Of a DNA stretch of 64,000 nt, positions 33,815 through 46,340 are shown one piece after another. A program made the position numbers and the translations under genes. The stretch's first letter is position 1. The number at the start of each line of letters is the position of its first letter. The notes under the pieces were generated by a model. That model did no database searches and was not told where the DNA came from. It saw only the letters and a program-made list of their open reading frames with translations. Origin of the DNA: Pyrenula massariospora (lineage: Eukaryota; Ascomycota; Eurotiomycetes; Pyrenulales; Pyrenulaceae). The stretch covers positions 992,001 to 1,056,000 of the forward strand of contig JAGFMI010000006.1 in NCBI GenBank assembly GCA_021030905.1, written 5' to 3'.

Positions 33815-35840
33815 TCAATCCTGCGCATCGAAAAACTGGTCAACCTCATTCTCATTCGTATCTAACCTTTTAATCGGCTCGCTCCCACCCTGGTTCGGCG
33901 TTAAAGGCTCCATTAGATTCAGACTTCCCATTTTGTCATTGAGCGGGGCCGTCATATCCGCCGGCTCGTCCATCAATCCTGCTCCCATCCCGCTCCCATT
34001 CGACTTTGCCGCCGCTGCTGGAGCGGCGTTCTGTGTTGGTGTCGATGTTGAAGTCGGCTCGTCAAAGTCGATTAAACTGCCTGTTGCGGTAGGTGCTGGT
34101 GCAGCGGAGGAAGGCGTGTTGACCATGGAATTCTGGCGCGAAGCCCCATGTGGTGGAATTTCGAATTTGGAGTCTCCCTTTTGGCCCTTTAAGATTGGAG
34201 CGATGGCGAGGATCTGTTTAACCTGGTCGGATGGAGATTTGGCGTCTCTATACGTAGCTTCTCATTAGATACTGTCAATTTCACACTTAGATAATTGTCA
34301 GCTCACATTGGCGTATTCAATATCCAATCTAGATCCTCCTCGCCTTCTTCTGAACCACCCGGTCCGCCCCTAATTCGTCGGAAGAGCCGTGGTCTCCACT
34401 CAACACCATCGTCAGCCCGTTTAGCAGCTTCGGCTCGTTGCCGGTCCTCGATCTTGCTCTTTTCTTCGGTGGCTTTATCGTGGTCGCGGGCATTAAGTGC
34501 GAGCACAGTGGAGTGCCATAGACGCTCGGATTCTCGCTCCCCCTGCTCATCTAAGGGTCGGGTTAAAGGTGGTGTATGTTTTGCGTTTGTGGCGTTGAAA
34601 AGAAGTTCTTTGTGACCAGTCTAGAAGATACGTATCAGCGCCGATCCCAAGGATGTACAATTAACTTCTCACCATTACATCCTTGATGTACATTTCACCA
34701 TTCCACAATCCAGAGAGCTCATAGAGTGCTTGCCCGGTCTTTTCGTTCTTGATAACGCCACCGATTGCATTATACGTGCCGCTGAAATAGCCTTTCGTTT
34801 TAAATTCAATGTCGGCCATCAGGCCATTTTCTGGACATCGCACGTACGAATGGTCACCAAGCTCGTACTTCATTTTGCCGAAAAGAATTCCGCGCGCATA
34901 CATGTTGGGTTGCGTAACGATGCTGAACAGGTTTTAGCAGAGTTCACACTTAGTTGTGTACATTGAACACACTACTTCTCTCCGCCTTTCGACACGCCCC
35001 TTCTTGTAAATCTGAGGAACGATATGCCCTCCATCAAACTTGCGGCGGAATTTCCAAGGAACTTACTCCTAGGCTTCAGTGTCCCGTCCACACGAATACC
35101 ATGCTCCGGGGCCATGAAAAAGTAAGAAGATTTAGGTGGGTGGTGCGACGTCTGTTCTGCGATGTAGTAGCCCTTTGTGTTATCTGGATATTCCCAGAAA
35201 CAGGTATAAACTTCGCCGAGAATCGGATTCAGAGGCTTCTTGACACCACTATCATGTTATGAGATATTGGATTTCAGCAGCGCCGAAGTACTCACGGAGG
35301 CTTGATGTGCCATCCACTGAGATAGAATTTAACAACCGAGACGAATCTCTGCACAGGGTCGTCGATCTCCGGCATTGGCAGGAGAGTTTCTGGGTGAGCC
35401 ATGAAGCTGTAGACATTGTCAGTGCTTGTATGTCTATCTGAAGAGTTCGGCGCACTTCGTTATCCTTTCGAGCATCGACCGAGGTTCGAGAATGAAGGTT
35501 GGAAGTGTGACACGGCTGAGATCTGCTCCAGGCCGGAGCTGAGATATGATGTGTGAAAGGACTGCCAGGACTGTTAGCGACCAAATCTCCCCATTGCAGA
35601 CCCGTTGTTGAGCTTCTTTCCAACAGTAGCGTACCATTCCCTTGGTCGGGCTCGACGATTGTCTCGTCATCTTGTGCACCGGCAGAATCCGGCGTTTTTG
35701 GATCACCTGTGGAGGAACGGTTGCCTGTTAGAGACCGTATGTAGAAATCAGCCTCTGTAGGCATAGAAAGCTGTTCAGGTAAAGCCTGCGGACTTACTCG
35801 TCAATGACGACCGTCGGCGGGAGTGGCCGTGTAACGGCAT
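33815..35840 (-). CDS. Oxysterol-binding protein (OSBP-related, Osh6/7-like)
   Basis: 549 residues in eight exons: 35798-35840, 35635-35754, 35456-35561, 35296-35406, 34976-35248, 34673-34922, 34307-34620 and 33815-34247. The ORD lipid-transfer domain covers about residues 55-430. Landmarks are LSHIISQLRPGADLSRVTLP, KFYLSGWHIKPPGVKKPLNP, the signature EQTSHHPP, LGNSAASLMEGI and TQPNMYARGILFGKM. No PH or ankyrin domain precedes it, as in the short Osh proteins that carry phosphatidylserine, PI4P or sterol between ER and plasma membrane. The last 120 residues are Pro/Thr/Asn-rich and disordered. The first exon (MPLHGHSRRRSSLT) and the acceptor of exon 8 (WILNTP to DAKSPSD) are the least certain boundaries. 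Confidence 0.88.
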
Positions 35841-36538
35841 TATGCTCTCGTATCTTGTCAACTTCAAGGCCCACAAGCTCTCGAGTACAAAGGCATCAGC
35901 GCGGGCAAAGCGTGGATGCTTTGTCGGTGATTCGAGCTTTAGGACGGGCCGACGAGGGAGCCCTGGGCAGGCATCTGTGATTCAGGCCGGAAGGTACCGT
36001 GAAGTCAGGTGTGGAGACGTGAGGGAATATGTCGCTGCCGGGGAATAGGTACAAAAGTAGACGTCAGATGAGTTCACAGCCTGATGTGTCCATGGGCGGA
36101 ACCAGCGGTAGAGAAGCCGGGTCCAACTACTGGTCATACGAGGGATAGCCTGCTGTCAGCACTCTGAAAAGAACCGGTCAGGCACACGGTCAAGGCGCCC
36201 CACCGTACGCATGCCTTGGCGCGGGGGAATGTGATGTCAAATAATAATGACCGAACTCGAATTTTCTGTCTAGATCTTGGGGATTTTGCTTCCTCTGACT
36301 ATATTCTATCGCTTAATAAATCAATCCATCAAGTCTATCTCAATCCAGTCTATGCGGGCTGACGTGGGCGTCAATGTGCCGCTGTCTATGCACAAGAAAC
36401 GCCAAAATACTTGCTCCGCCGCAACGCCTTCAAAACCACACGGATCGCCGATATCTATTCCCTAGTGAAGCTGATCCTTTGGGCACCAGAAAATGCCTCT
36501 CTGTACCTAAATTCGTCGTCCGAAACACCCGCGCCGAT
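35841..36538. other. Intergenic, promoter of the OSBP gene
   Basis: Between the OSBP start and the stop of the DUF3605 gene, both minus strand. Only short frames; no gene supported. Confidence 0.5.
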
Positions 36539-37318
36539 TCAATGCGCCACCATTTTGCCTTGATGCTTTAGCCGCTTCGACATAGGTACATCTCCATTAG
36601 TAATCTCAACCAAGAACCGTGGCTCGGGCCGGTAGAGCATGATGTGAAAATGTTCCACAGCGTGGACACTCTTCAGACTGCGCCAGTTCTTGAACCATGC
36701 CACTTGCTCTCGGGGTAGCTTCCCTTGATCACAAAACACCATATAAATAAAGGAATCGATGACAGCTCGAGCTTCACATGTCAAATCCCCTGTCCGTGGG
36801 TCTTCCTCGAGCTCGAATTTTGTCCAGACGACGAGATGGACAACATCCTGATCGATCCCATATGGCCAGTCATTGTAGAGGATCTTGTAATCTGTCGGCT
36901 CTGTGAACCTCGCTCTGTCGGATGGAGCTTGGGATGTCCATTTCAGTCTGTACTGGACAATGAAGTTGAGAATCGAGCCGAACTCTTCTTTGAGATGCGC
37001 AGTGAATTCCAAATATTTCCGTAAATCGCTCGGAACGCGCTGGAAGAGATGGATGCTATTTGAACCTTGTATGGACAACTAATTAGTCTTTGCAGATATG
37101 ATATGCACGACGTCGACTCAACTGATTATGCTTTGAACATCAGCCCAGCTAAGCCGCCGAAATGAAGAATCTAGAGTTGAGAGACCCCGTATGTGCTTCT
37201 CACTCTGGTTTTCCAGAAACTTTGGACATATCCAGGGGTCTGCCGGCCATTCCTCCTCGGGTAGATTGACTAGCCAGTAGGGAAGAGGTTTGGGGGACGT
37301 AGGTGCAGAATGTGGCAT
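36539..37318 (-). CDS. DUF3605 protein (N-acetylglucosamine-induced protein 1-like)
   Basis: 240 residues in two exons: 37123-37318 and 36539-37065. The intron is GTTGAG...AGACTAATTAG...ACAAG. Conserved blocks: PYWLVNLPEEEWPADPWICP, LSWADVQSII, RKYLEF, YNDWPYGIDQDVVHLVVWTK and WFKNWRSLKSVHAVEHFHIM. These define the fungal DUF3605 family, one member of which was named from induction by N-acetylglucosamine in Candida. No catalytic chemistry is assigned to the family. Soluble, no signal peptide. The start at 37318 is preferred to an in-frame upstream codon because the family begins near MPHSAPTSP. Confidence 0.82.
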
Positions 37319-37856
37319 AGCTGCGGCAGCGCAACCTCGCAAAGCGAAGAGCGAGCCACAAGCTTTATTCGCCGATGATTTTCGATCTGGGGAAAGGTTG
37401 GGAGTAGGTAGAGAATATCAAACAAAGCGGCGGCTTTGTGAGAATACCGTCCCTTTTGTCTACGCAGAGAGAGCAACCACGTCCATAAAGCCACAGGGTT
37501 TGCTCTCCATGTTGCTCGGGCATGGCATATAAGATAGCTATGAACAAACCGTGGCTGACAACAGTCGAGGCTGGGTGAGTCAGCTTGGTACTACTAACCT
37601 ACAATCATCAGATAAGGTATCTAACTGTGGTGACATTGAAGCGTTTCACGCCCAATTGCATTGACTCACTTCTACTGCTGCCTTCAAGCGACCACCAGAA
37701 GCAACTCAAGAAAAACTAATAATAGCTTATCTGCATGTGACGATGATGTCATTGCCGATAAGCCGGTCGTCGTTCCCCAGGAAGCTCGTGATGCTGTCCA
37801 ACACGGATGGGCCTATCGATTAGCAGAAAATACTAGGTAGCCTTTCGGTGTGCGAC
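37319..37856. promoter_or_regulatory. Divergent promoter region, DUF3605 / nicotinamidase
   Basis: 538 bp between two divergent start codons. No gene; no specific motif assigned. Confidence 0.4.
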
Positions 37857-38579
37857 ATGGCTGATGCAGCTTCCAAAAGCGCTCTCATCCTCGTGGACCT
37901 GCAGAATGACTTCTGCCCTCCAGACGGCTCTTTAGCAGTCGAGGGGGCCCGGTCCATTAGCTCGCTCGCCAATGAGCTTCTTTCTTACTCAGGATGGACC
38001 CTTCGCATAGCAACACAGGATTGGCACCCTGCTGATCACATCTCCTTTGCTTCAAACCACCCAGCTCCCAACAACCAACCGTTTACTTCCTACGTTGATG
38101 TGAGGAATCCGCATGATGAAAGCCAGACAAAGCAGATAAGATTGTGGCCTGATCATTGCTTACAGAGTTCTCGTGGTGCAGAGATTATCGAAGAGATCGA
38201 TCAGAGCACTATTGATCTGTACGTGAAGAAGGGCATGGACTCTCGAATTGAGATGTACAGTGCGTTTGAAGACGCATTCAGGAACCTAGATTGTGTGAAG
38301 AATGGGGCTGTTGATGTTGACTTGGCAGATTACCTTCGTCAGCGTGGAGTCACAGACGTCTGGTCGCTTGGGGTAGCGGGAGATTATTGTGTAAAAGACA
38401 CTGCACTAGGAGCTGCACATGCGGGATTTCGATCGTTTGTTGTTGAAGAGGGTGTGAGGTGCGTTGATCCGGGGGAAGGCTGGAAGGGGGCCAAGGGTGA
38501 GTTTGCAAGAGCAGGTGTGAAGGTGGTTACGATTGCTGGGGAGGAGATTAATGGGATCAGAGAGCTTGTTGCAACGTGA
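37857..38579 (+). CDS. pnc1: Nicotinamidase (PNC1 family)
   Basis: Hydrolyses nicotinamide to nicotinate and ammonia in the NAD+ salvage pathway. Single exon, 240 residues, slightly longer than yeast Pnc1 (216). Catalytic triad: Asp14 in LVDLQNDF, Lys124 or 125 in LYVKKGMDS, and nucleophile Cys178 in GVAGDYCVKDTAL. Metal ligands: Asp55 and His57 in TQDWHPADH, and His100 in WPDHC. An insert of about 10 residues (NPHDESQTKQ) precedes the third metal ligand. The ATG at 37857 is the first in frame; nine bases before it there is only a GTG. Cytosolic or peroxisomal in yeast; no PTS1 is seen here. Confidence 0.93.
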   Translation: MADAASKSALILVDLQNDFCPPDGSLAVEGARSISSLANELLSYSGWTLRIATQDWHPADHISFASNHPAPNNQPFTSYVDVRNPHDESQTKQIRLWPDHCLQSSRGAEIIEEIDQSTIDLYVKKGMDSRIEMYSAFEDAFRNLDCVKNGAVDVDLADYLRQRGVTDVWSLGVAGDYCVKDTALGAAHAGFRSFVVEEGVRCVDPGEGWKGAKGEFARAGVKVVTIAGEEINGIRELVAT

Positions 38580-40005
38580 GTGCTGGTACAAGCCTTTCAT
38601 GAAGTAGGTCTATATGAAGGAAATCCCATCTCGGTGCCTCTCGAAGGTAGCCTCTACTTACGCTAACCCCTTGTGGTATCACACTGCTCTCCTCTATTGT
38701 ACTTCCCTTCTTGCAATCGAGTATGCCCCTCTGCGCCTAGCCAACTGCCATCTTCGCCTTCTTCCTCGACGTTTCATTAACCTCCTCCAGATCCTTCAAT
38801 TGTGACCTTCCTTGGTCTTATCCTTCCAACTCGTCTTTTCAATTTCCGCCGCCGCCTTGGCTGGATCGTTGAGGGTTGTGTCAACGTTGTCCACGACGTT
38901 GTCATTCTGTGAGAGAGGATTGAGAAGTGCTTGTTTGCGACGATAATGATGGTTGCCATTCAAGAAGGCTACTGCCCACCTGATAGAAGCTGATCACCGC
39001 TTACATAGGGTTTGATTGGAAATGACGTTAGGGACTTTGTAAATAACAGCCATGTACGACGCACGTAAGAGATATCTCATAGTGGAACGGCAGCTATACA
39101 GGCAGGCATATTGGCGTGCTCCAAGACGAACATGAACAGTCCAGGAGTCAGATTTTGAAGTTAAAGGCGAAGGCTATGGGGACCCACTTAAACAATATGG
39201 AGGATTCGCATGCTTGATATTTGAACCTTGCCGCTTCGTAACGAGCCGCCATCGAGAATTTCCGCCGGTGGCATAGCAGAGACGGTCTTGGCGTTGTAGT
39301 TGAGCATCATCGAATCTTAGGAGGGATGGAGTCGTCACAAAAGTCAGTGCAGAGGCGCCTTTGCTGTGGACGAAGCTTCAGAGACATCCTATCGCAACCA
39401 TTTGATCCTATGTTGAAAGGTTCCCATTGTTGTTGTTTTTGGTAAGCACCTGTTCAGGCCCCCCAGCCTTTGTGACTCTCGACATCAAAAGGTTCTCAGT
39501 AAGCAAAAATGCCTGGCCATCTTGGAGATTTCCTCTAATTGATAACGGTTGGCCCAAGCCTTCCTCCTACCCCAAAAGGCAAAGACCTGCAGCAGTAGTG
39601 TGCTGGTGCAGGGTTATCCCGAGACGTCCGCCCACTTACGCCACCAAGGTTGACGCCAAGCCCAGCGTCAGTATGGAGAAGTGCCTCCAAAAGGGTGGAG
39701 CGCGAACTTTCCATCCCTGTCCATGCAAAAATTCCCCTGGCAGGGTGCAAATTTCTTCTTCCCGTCCCGGCGAATTTCCCACCCCCGCAATGATGTCTTC
39801 CTACATGCAATCACAGAATGCTAGACATCACGCTATACGCGAAAATCGTGGCACACGTTGAAAGCAGTCTGCCCGGAAAGGTAGGTCGTTATGATAGCAA
39901 GTTTTTTGTCATGGCACTGCCGGCTTCATATAATGGACATCTTCGCATATTGCTCGTCTACACACCTAGCGGTCTTTCTTTACTGGCATGTTTATCAATC
40001 TCGCC
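38580..40005. other. 1.4-kb intergenic region
   Basis: No confident gene. A minus-strand exon-like piece (38796-38906) preceded by a CTCTCACAG acceptor encodes a short hydrophilic C-terminus ending SWKDKTKEGHN. I could not find a matching first exon. A GA/TC-balanced plus-strand frame at 39427-39861 (144 codons) shows no domain. The promoter of the S41 peptidase gene must lie at the right end. Confidence 0.45.
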
Positions 40006-42525
40006 ATGCGTCTCTCCTTTGTTCTCGTAGCTAGCATATCACTGGCAGCTGCAACGCCGTTCCAAAACCAGCAGCTAAGACAGCGTGCCCCTTCACGGCC
40101 GAGAGACGTTTCTAATGGCACCGCCTGCGCAGCAGTGAGCTCGACAGTATCAGCTTTACGAGCCGCCACTCCATCAGCTACTCCAACTATCCCAGCCCAG
40201 CTCGCGTACGACTGCATCACCAGCGTCCCTTTGAATGCCAGTGCGGCCACAGATCTAATCGATTCTCTGGTCCCCTATCTGCAATGGCAAAGCACAACAA
40301 GTTATCTCAAGGCGCCACCCGCAGAGTATGTGGAGAAAATCCAACCACCGGTGGACGTCTTTGGCACCCTATCAGAAATCAGAAGCAATGTGACTACTGA
40401 AGCATATGAAAATGGCAAGTGGAATAATCTCAGCCATTTCATTAGAGAAAGCCGCGATGTCAAAATCCGGTCAAAGTTCTGCAAACATGGGGCTGGTCAC
40501 TAACACTCATATCATAGAATATCAATTCGGGTTTGCTTTATACCGACTGTTCCAAAGTACCCACGATGGCCACCTCGTTTATGTCCCTGACGTTGTGAGC
40601 TCGATCTTTACATTTGGTCGTCCAGTTGCTCTGGTCTCCGTTTCACCTGATGGCCAAGCAATTCCGGAAATTTACGTGTACGCCGACGTCTTGGCCGCAT
40701 CGTTTGGCAACACCTCCTTCACGCCTTCGGTCGTTACCACCATCAATGGCCGAGACGCTGTGGATTATCTTCTAGATTGGAGTGAAAATGGATCTCTACA
40801 AGACCGAGATGCTTTGTGGAACAACGTGTTCTATGAGCTAGCACAGGTTTCATTGGGATCTAGTGGATCCGGTACAGGAACCTTCTCTGGCAACGGAAGA
40901 GGGAGATTTATCTATGATGGCCCAACCACCACACTTGAATTCGCCAACGGAAGCTCCACGACCTATCACAACTTCGCTCGAGTGTTTGTTGATTTTGCAG
41001 GCGTTCAATCAGGATCTGATCTCTACCAAAAATACTTTACCGTCGACCCGGAGGCGCTAAGAACAGACAGTGACCCGACACAACTCGCTAATGTCACCGC
41101 AACTGTTACTGCTACATCCACCGACACATCTGCCCCAACGCCAACCACAGCATCCGTGACGGCAACTTCTGCTGCAAGTACACCATCTCCAGGTTATCCT
41201 CCTCCGGTGGTACGCCAGCCAAACAATTTGAACGGAGGCTATTACCTCGATGGTGACGACTACGCCGATGTCGCAGTGCTGAGCGTAGCATCATTCGTAG
41301 GTTTGGACACTGCCGAGCAATCGTTCCAAGACACAAACGCGCAATTCATCAAGCAGGCGAAGGCAGATGGGAAGACGAAGTTATTGATCGATGTGTCTGC
41401 TAATGGAGGTGGGACAATTCTCCAAGGTTACGACTTGTTCAAGATACTATTTCCTACTATCCTGCCCTATGGAGGAAATCGATGGCGGGATTTTCAATCA
41501 ATTGATCTCATTGGTCAACAATTTTCTCTCACTTCAGGCCAATATCCTCGAGTATACAATAGCGGCAACGACACTCTTGACGAAATTAATTATGACATTG
41601 AAAGCAGCAATTTTAATTATCGCACAGATGACGACGTAAACTACCAGCCATTCCCTTCGTGGCCGGCGAAGTACGGTCCAACTACTTTCAATGGCGACGA
41701 GTTTTCGGAAATTGTTCGGTGGAACCTAAGCGATAATCTGACTCCGTACAATTCTGGAGGGATTTTCATCCATGGATACGGCATACCCAATCTATTCGAC
41801 ACCCCACCATTTGCACCTGAAGACATTATCATTTTGTATGATGGCTATTGCGCCTCGACGTGTACGATATTCTCAGAGCTAATGCGCCAGCAAGGTGGTG
41901 CCAAGACGATTTTTGTTGGTGGGAGACCTAACACCGACATCACTCAGGCTGTGGGCGGTGTAAAAGGTGATACATATTCTGCTCATCTCAAAGTTGTAGC
42001 TGACTCCAATTAGGTGTCAACGACTATCCGATCACTTACATCAAACAACTTGTAGACCTTACTTACGCATACGCAGATCCTGAAACCAGAGCTTCTTATG
42101 TAAATACTGATCTAAATACCTACAATAATCTTCCAATCGAAAGGGGGGCGACAGGCGTCAGTAACAATGTCAACTTTCGCGATGGCTTAAGACAAGGAGA
42201 TTCATCAGGTGTGCCGCTGCAATTCCGGTATGAGACAGCTGATTGTCGAATCTTCTACACCGCGCCAATGACGGTCGACGTCACGGTGTTGTGGAAGACT
42301 ACCGCCGATACTGCTTTCAACGGGAAGAGTGCGTGCGTTGCGGGCAATCTCTCCACCACAGCATCCAAGAGAAGGATAAAGCAGAGAGACGGGAAATTTG
42401 CGACCTTGCCCATAATCGGGAAGCGGGACTCTGCAGCAGATATGGAAGCGCTGATGAAGAGCCTTGACGTACAGACTGACCTGACCAAGGCCAGGCTTGT
42501 CGGCGATGGACTCATGATGCCTTGA
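40006..42525 (+). CDS. Secreted S41-family (CPAF-like) serine peptidase with a GC-AG intron
   Basis: 789 residues in three exons: 40006-40414, 40518-41966 and 42014-42525. Signal peptide MRLSFVLVASISLAAATP. Intron 1 begins GCAAGT instead of GT and ends CATAG. Splicing there gives AYENEYQFGFALYRLF-x-STHDGHL, the family pattern, whereas the unspliced frame stops. Intron 2 (GTGATA...ATTAG) joins GGVKG to VNDYPITY. A Thr/Ser/Pro-rich linker lies near residues 335-365. The peptidase core contains VAVLSVASF, LLIDVSANGGG and the nucleophile serine in YDGYCASTCTIFSELM. Several NxS/T sites fit secretion. The family is related to the chlamydial protease CPAF; fungal substrates are unknown. An upstream in-frame ATG (39988) is possible but would spoil the signal peptide. 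Confidence 0.85.
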
Positions 42526-43164
42526 AAACAGGCTCACTTTAAAGTCATGCACAATCTAGATAGCCAAGAAACGCCTCGGATAGCCGAATATCTTTGCTTT
42601 TCGATAGACAAACAATTAAGATAGCATATCTTGACCGTTGGAATGTTCCCTAATAAGAATAATACTTCTATGAATTTGTTGTCCAGGGCAAACTCTTCGA
42701 GTCGCCCTACTCTGGACCCTTTGAAGCACGCCTCGATATTACTCCCCAGAGCTGTCCACCTCCAATACCGCCAGGGCCATGACAATAAGAAAAAGGGTCG
42801 CCTCTTAGCCGAATTTTAGCCGCGACGGCCGCCTCAAGGTATGCCGAGGTGCTGTGCCCCGACCTTGAATTTTCTTGGGTTCACAAGCTAGACCGCAATG
42901 TCCCGAAAATGAACTGGTCAGACTCCGACACGATGGCATTCAGCCTTCTCATGGGTCCGGCCCCAGCTACACCGCTGGCTATTTTGCGTCTTTCAATTCG
43001 CCATGAACATTACTCCCTCTGGCTTGAGGCGCCTTGCTCGTCTTCGGAGCTTGCACTATTCTATCCCTTGAGATGTGACCATCATCCGGTCTGATGAAAT
43101 TGAGCAGAATTTCCTGATGGGTGGCATGTTATCCACGGTTCCTCTTGAACATTGCTAATGCTAG
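42526..43164. other. Intergenic plus unresolved 5' end of the TRK gene
   Basis: No complete gene. The right half must include the first coding exon of the TRK transporter. Candidates are an ATG at 42933 (MAFSLLM) and one at 43003 (MNITPSGLRRLA), each with a donor giving the right phase to an acceptor at 43171. I cannot decide between them. Confidence 0.4.
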
Positions 43165-45508
43165 GCCACAGTCGCTCGAAGAGTTCAAGCATGGGTCACC
43201 GACCCGCTCGTCCGCCTATACAATGCTGTATATTCACAGCTACCGGACTGGTCGTTCATTACTCTACACTACATGTATGCCGCACGCTCTCGATCGAAGT
43301 AGACGCTCACAAGTGGTAGATATTTTATTGGAACAACGTTCATCGCATCTTTAATATTCTGGGGCTCTTCTACTCCCGCCAAAAGCATATCATATACCGA
43401 TAGTCTTTTTCTCTGCATGAGCGCCATCACCGAAGCAGGGCTGAATACTGTCAATCTTAGCGAGCTCAATACCTTCCAACAGTTTATTCTGTTCTTCCTG
43501 ATAATGATCGGCTCGGCAATTCTCGTCTCTATTGTTGTTCTCCACGTCCGGCAAAGGTAAAACCTGTGCTGAAACATTCAGGATCAGAAGCAGGCTCTGA
43601 TTTCCTCACAGGGCTTTTGAGCACAAGCTTTCGGATCTCATAGAACAGCGCGCGCGTAAGCGAGCCGCATCACCGCGTCTTGGTCGGACAAGGTCGTTTC
43701 TATCTCTGTCGTCAAGGCGCAAGACACTTTCAAAGGCGACTTCGGTGGAAAACAATGGCGCTGTGAGGGGAAGAAAGATATCAGTCCCTGATGATGCGTC
43801 ACAGACGATCGAAGCGACGGAGAAGGGTGACCCTACATTTTCTGCTAAGGCTCAACTCCCTCCGATCGACACGAGTGCTCATAATCATAATCGAAGCCCC
43901 CTCGAAGAAGAAGTTCAAAATGCAAAGGTTGGAGACAGCGAGGCAGTGACAAGCCCAAGGGACCGAATTCGATTCGATGACCCACCGATGCCGACTCGCA
44001 GTCCCGAGGCTAGATCTCCCGAGACCAGATCTCCCGCTAGGTCGGCAGGACCGTCGCGTAGCCAAACGCGTTTGTTTGCTGGTGCCGGAGTTGGCGTTCG
44101 CCCTTCATCCCACCATCCTCGCCAAGCAAACCCTTTCGCTCATCTGGATGAAATCGCGGAAGAGAGGAAGCGGGAAGGCACCATTAAGGGCGTTGATAGG
44201 TATATCGAGTCGATTAATGGCTTTATCGGCAGAAACAGCCAATTCCACAACCTGACTGACCAGGAAAGGGAGGTGCTAGGGGGTTTAGAATATAAGGCTG
44301 TGAGACTTCTATCTACCATCGTTCCTATTTACTACCTCTTGTGGCAGTTGCTTGGCGCTGTCGGCATAGGGGCCTGGATGCACAACAACAGACCGTACCT
44401 TGCAGCGGAAAATGGCCTCAACTCCTACTGGACCGGTGCGTTCTTCGCAATCAGCGCTTTTAACAATTCTGGCATGGCTCTTCTGGATGCAAATGCAACG
44501 GCTTTGCAGACTGCAGCTTATCCTCTACTCACAATGAGCCTCCTAATTCTTGCCGGAAATACGTGCTTCCCGCCATTTCTACGGCTGATACTATGGACCA
44601 TGGAGAAAGCACTTCCAGATAATGAAAAATGGCAGGCGAAAAAGGATGTCATTCGATTTGTTCTCAACCATCCTCGACGCGTCTTTACCAATTTATTCCC
44701 TTCCCGCCAAACGTGGTGGCTAGTTTTTTCTTTGGTCTTTCTTAATGGATGCGACTGGGTCATGTTTGAAGTCCTCAGCATCGGAAACGCTACGGTCGAG
44801 ACCATTCCAGGAAATTGGCGTGTTCTCGATGGTCTATTCCAAGCGTTTGCCGTACGTTCAGGTGGCTTCTATGTCGTCGCCATTTCCGGATTACGTCAAG
44901 GTCTCCTTGTGCTTTACATTCTTATGATGTATATCTCGGCTTATCCCGTCACCATGACGATTCGTACCACAAACGTCTACGAGGAGCGGTCCTTAAACAT
45001 CTACGCCAGTGATGCACCTCCTAAATCGCCAACCCAGGGTGGTGGCTTCTTTGGTGCTCTTAAGCGTAGCATGCCCAATTCGGGGCCAAGCGAAAGCAGA
45101 TCAGAGTTTATCCGGCAACAGCTACGCGGACAGCTCGCCCATGATTTGTGGTGGCTTGCGATTGCTGTTTGGTTGATCTCCATCATCGAGTCCAGTCAGT
45201 ACGACCGAGATCCTGTAGTGTTTTCGACACTCAATATCATTTTTGAGACCGTCTCCGGTTACGGCACCGTCGGAATCAGCACCGGCGTGCCCTGGAACGC
45301 ATACAGCTTCTGCGGCGCGTGGCACAAATTAAGCAAGCTCATTCTTATCGCTGTAATGCTTCGCGGAAGACATCGAGGTTTGCCCGTGGCGATTGACAAA
45401 GCAGTCCTTTTACCCGACCAGACTTTAGCCTGGGCTGAGGAGGAGGACGCGCTCATGAGGCATGAGAAGAGCCTGACTCGAGCGAACCCAGGCATGGAGG
45501 CTGTTTGA
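43165..45508 (+). CDS. trk1: TRK-type potassium transporter (first exon unresolved)
   Basis: High-affinity K+ uptake at the plasma membrane. At least 740 residues. Supported exons: about 43165-43274, 43320-43556 and 43612-45508, with introns GTATGC...GGTAG and GTAAAA...CACAG. The first supported exon gives RLYNAVYSQLPDWSFITLHY, the start of helix M1. Then come IASLIFWGSSTPAKSISYTD and GLNTVNLSELNTFQQ. A long cytosolic Ser/Arg/Glu-rich loop (SRRKTLSK ... DRIRFDDPPMPTRSP) follows, then YKAVRLLSTIVPIYYL, AISAFNNSGMALLD, FQAFAVRSGGFYVV and the last filter motif ETVSGYGTVGISTG. This layout of four P-loops with one very long loop is that of fungal TRK proteins. The translation start lies upstream, on a short exon I could not fix. 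Confidence 0.87.
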
Positions 45509-46340
45509 GTGTGACCTTTGGGAGGCAAAATATCTTTCTTGTATTTAGCGACCATATCTTGGAGTCATAGACCCGCCATCCCTTTTTTTGATGTTTTCTT
45601 TATCCTCATAATTTTGTTTCGCATCGATATTTGACAGGATCCGCGCTCTCCCACCGATACCCGTTTGTAGGTGCAGATACCCGTTCCTATTCCTTTTGCT
45701 AATTTTGCCTCTATTCTTCTTACTTGGCACAAATGTTGAATGTCTTTCGATTATCATAACTTACTTCTAAGAGAACGAATCGACGACAGAACAGCATGAT
45801 TCTACAGAAATTGCTCTATCTTGGATATATATTCCTTACATGAGCTTGGAAATCTTAAGAAGCAAGACTTTCAAGGAGCTTTGCCACCTCATTCTATTTT
45901 ATCTTAGTAAGTTTCGCTCGGGTCAGCTCTGAAAGTTGACTGAAGAAACTTTCAGGGATTTCGTTGTTAATTTTTCGATGAGTTACGTCCAAGATCTCAA
46001 AGCCCACTTTCAAAGGGCGATGAAGTGCCGCGGAATTATCTTTCTATCCTATGGGGCTTGTCATGCCCGTGTAGGGCCAAGAACCTTCCTCTAGTTGCTT
46101 TTCACGTACTCGGTCCCTATTACACCGAGCTCTACCGACGACCGATCGCTGACGCGACGGTTCCCCTGGACAGCCTTACCGAACAACACTGCCAGAATCT
46201 TCAGGGACATCAATCATTACAGCCTTAAAGCGAGCAGCTTGCTCCTTTCAAAACATCACTTAGCCAAAAATGAGTTCTCAGTTTAAAAGCTCAGGACTTA
46301 AAAATTAACCTTAGCCACCTATCAGTGACCTTGTTCTGAG
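45509..46340. other. Intergenic, 0.8 kb
   Basis: Between TRK and the sugar transporter, both plus strand. The first 350 bp are AT-rich (TRK 3' flank). Short frames only. Confidence 0.5.

Noticed and set aside
40406-40517. ATG at 40406 as start of the S41 peptidase
   Set aside because: The codons that follow are intronic; the signal peptide and N-terminal domain lie upstream.
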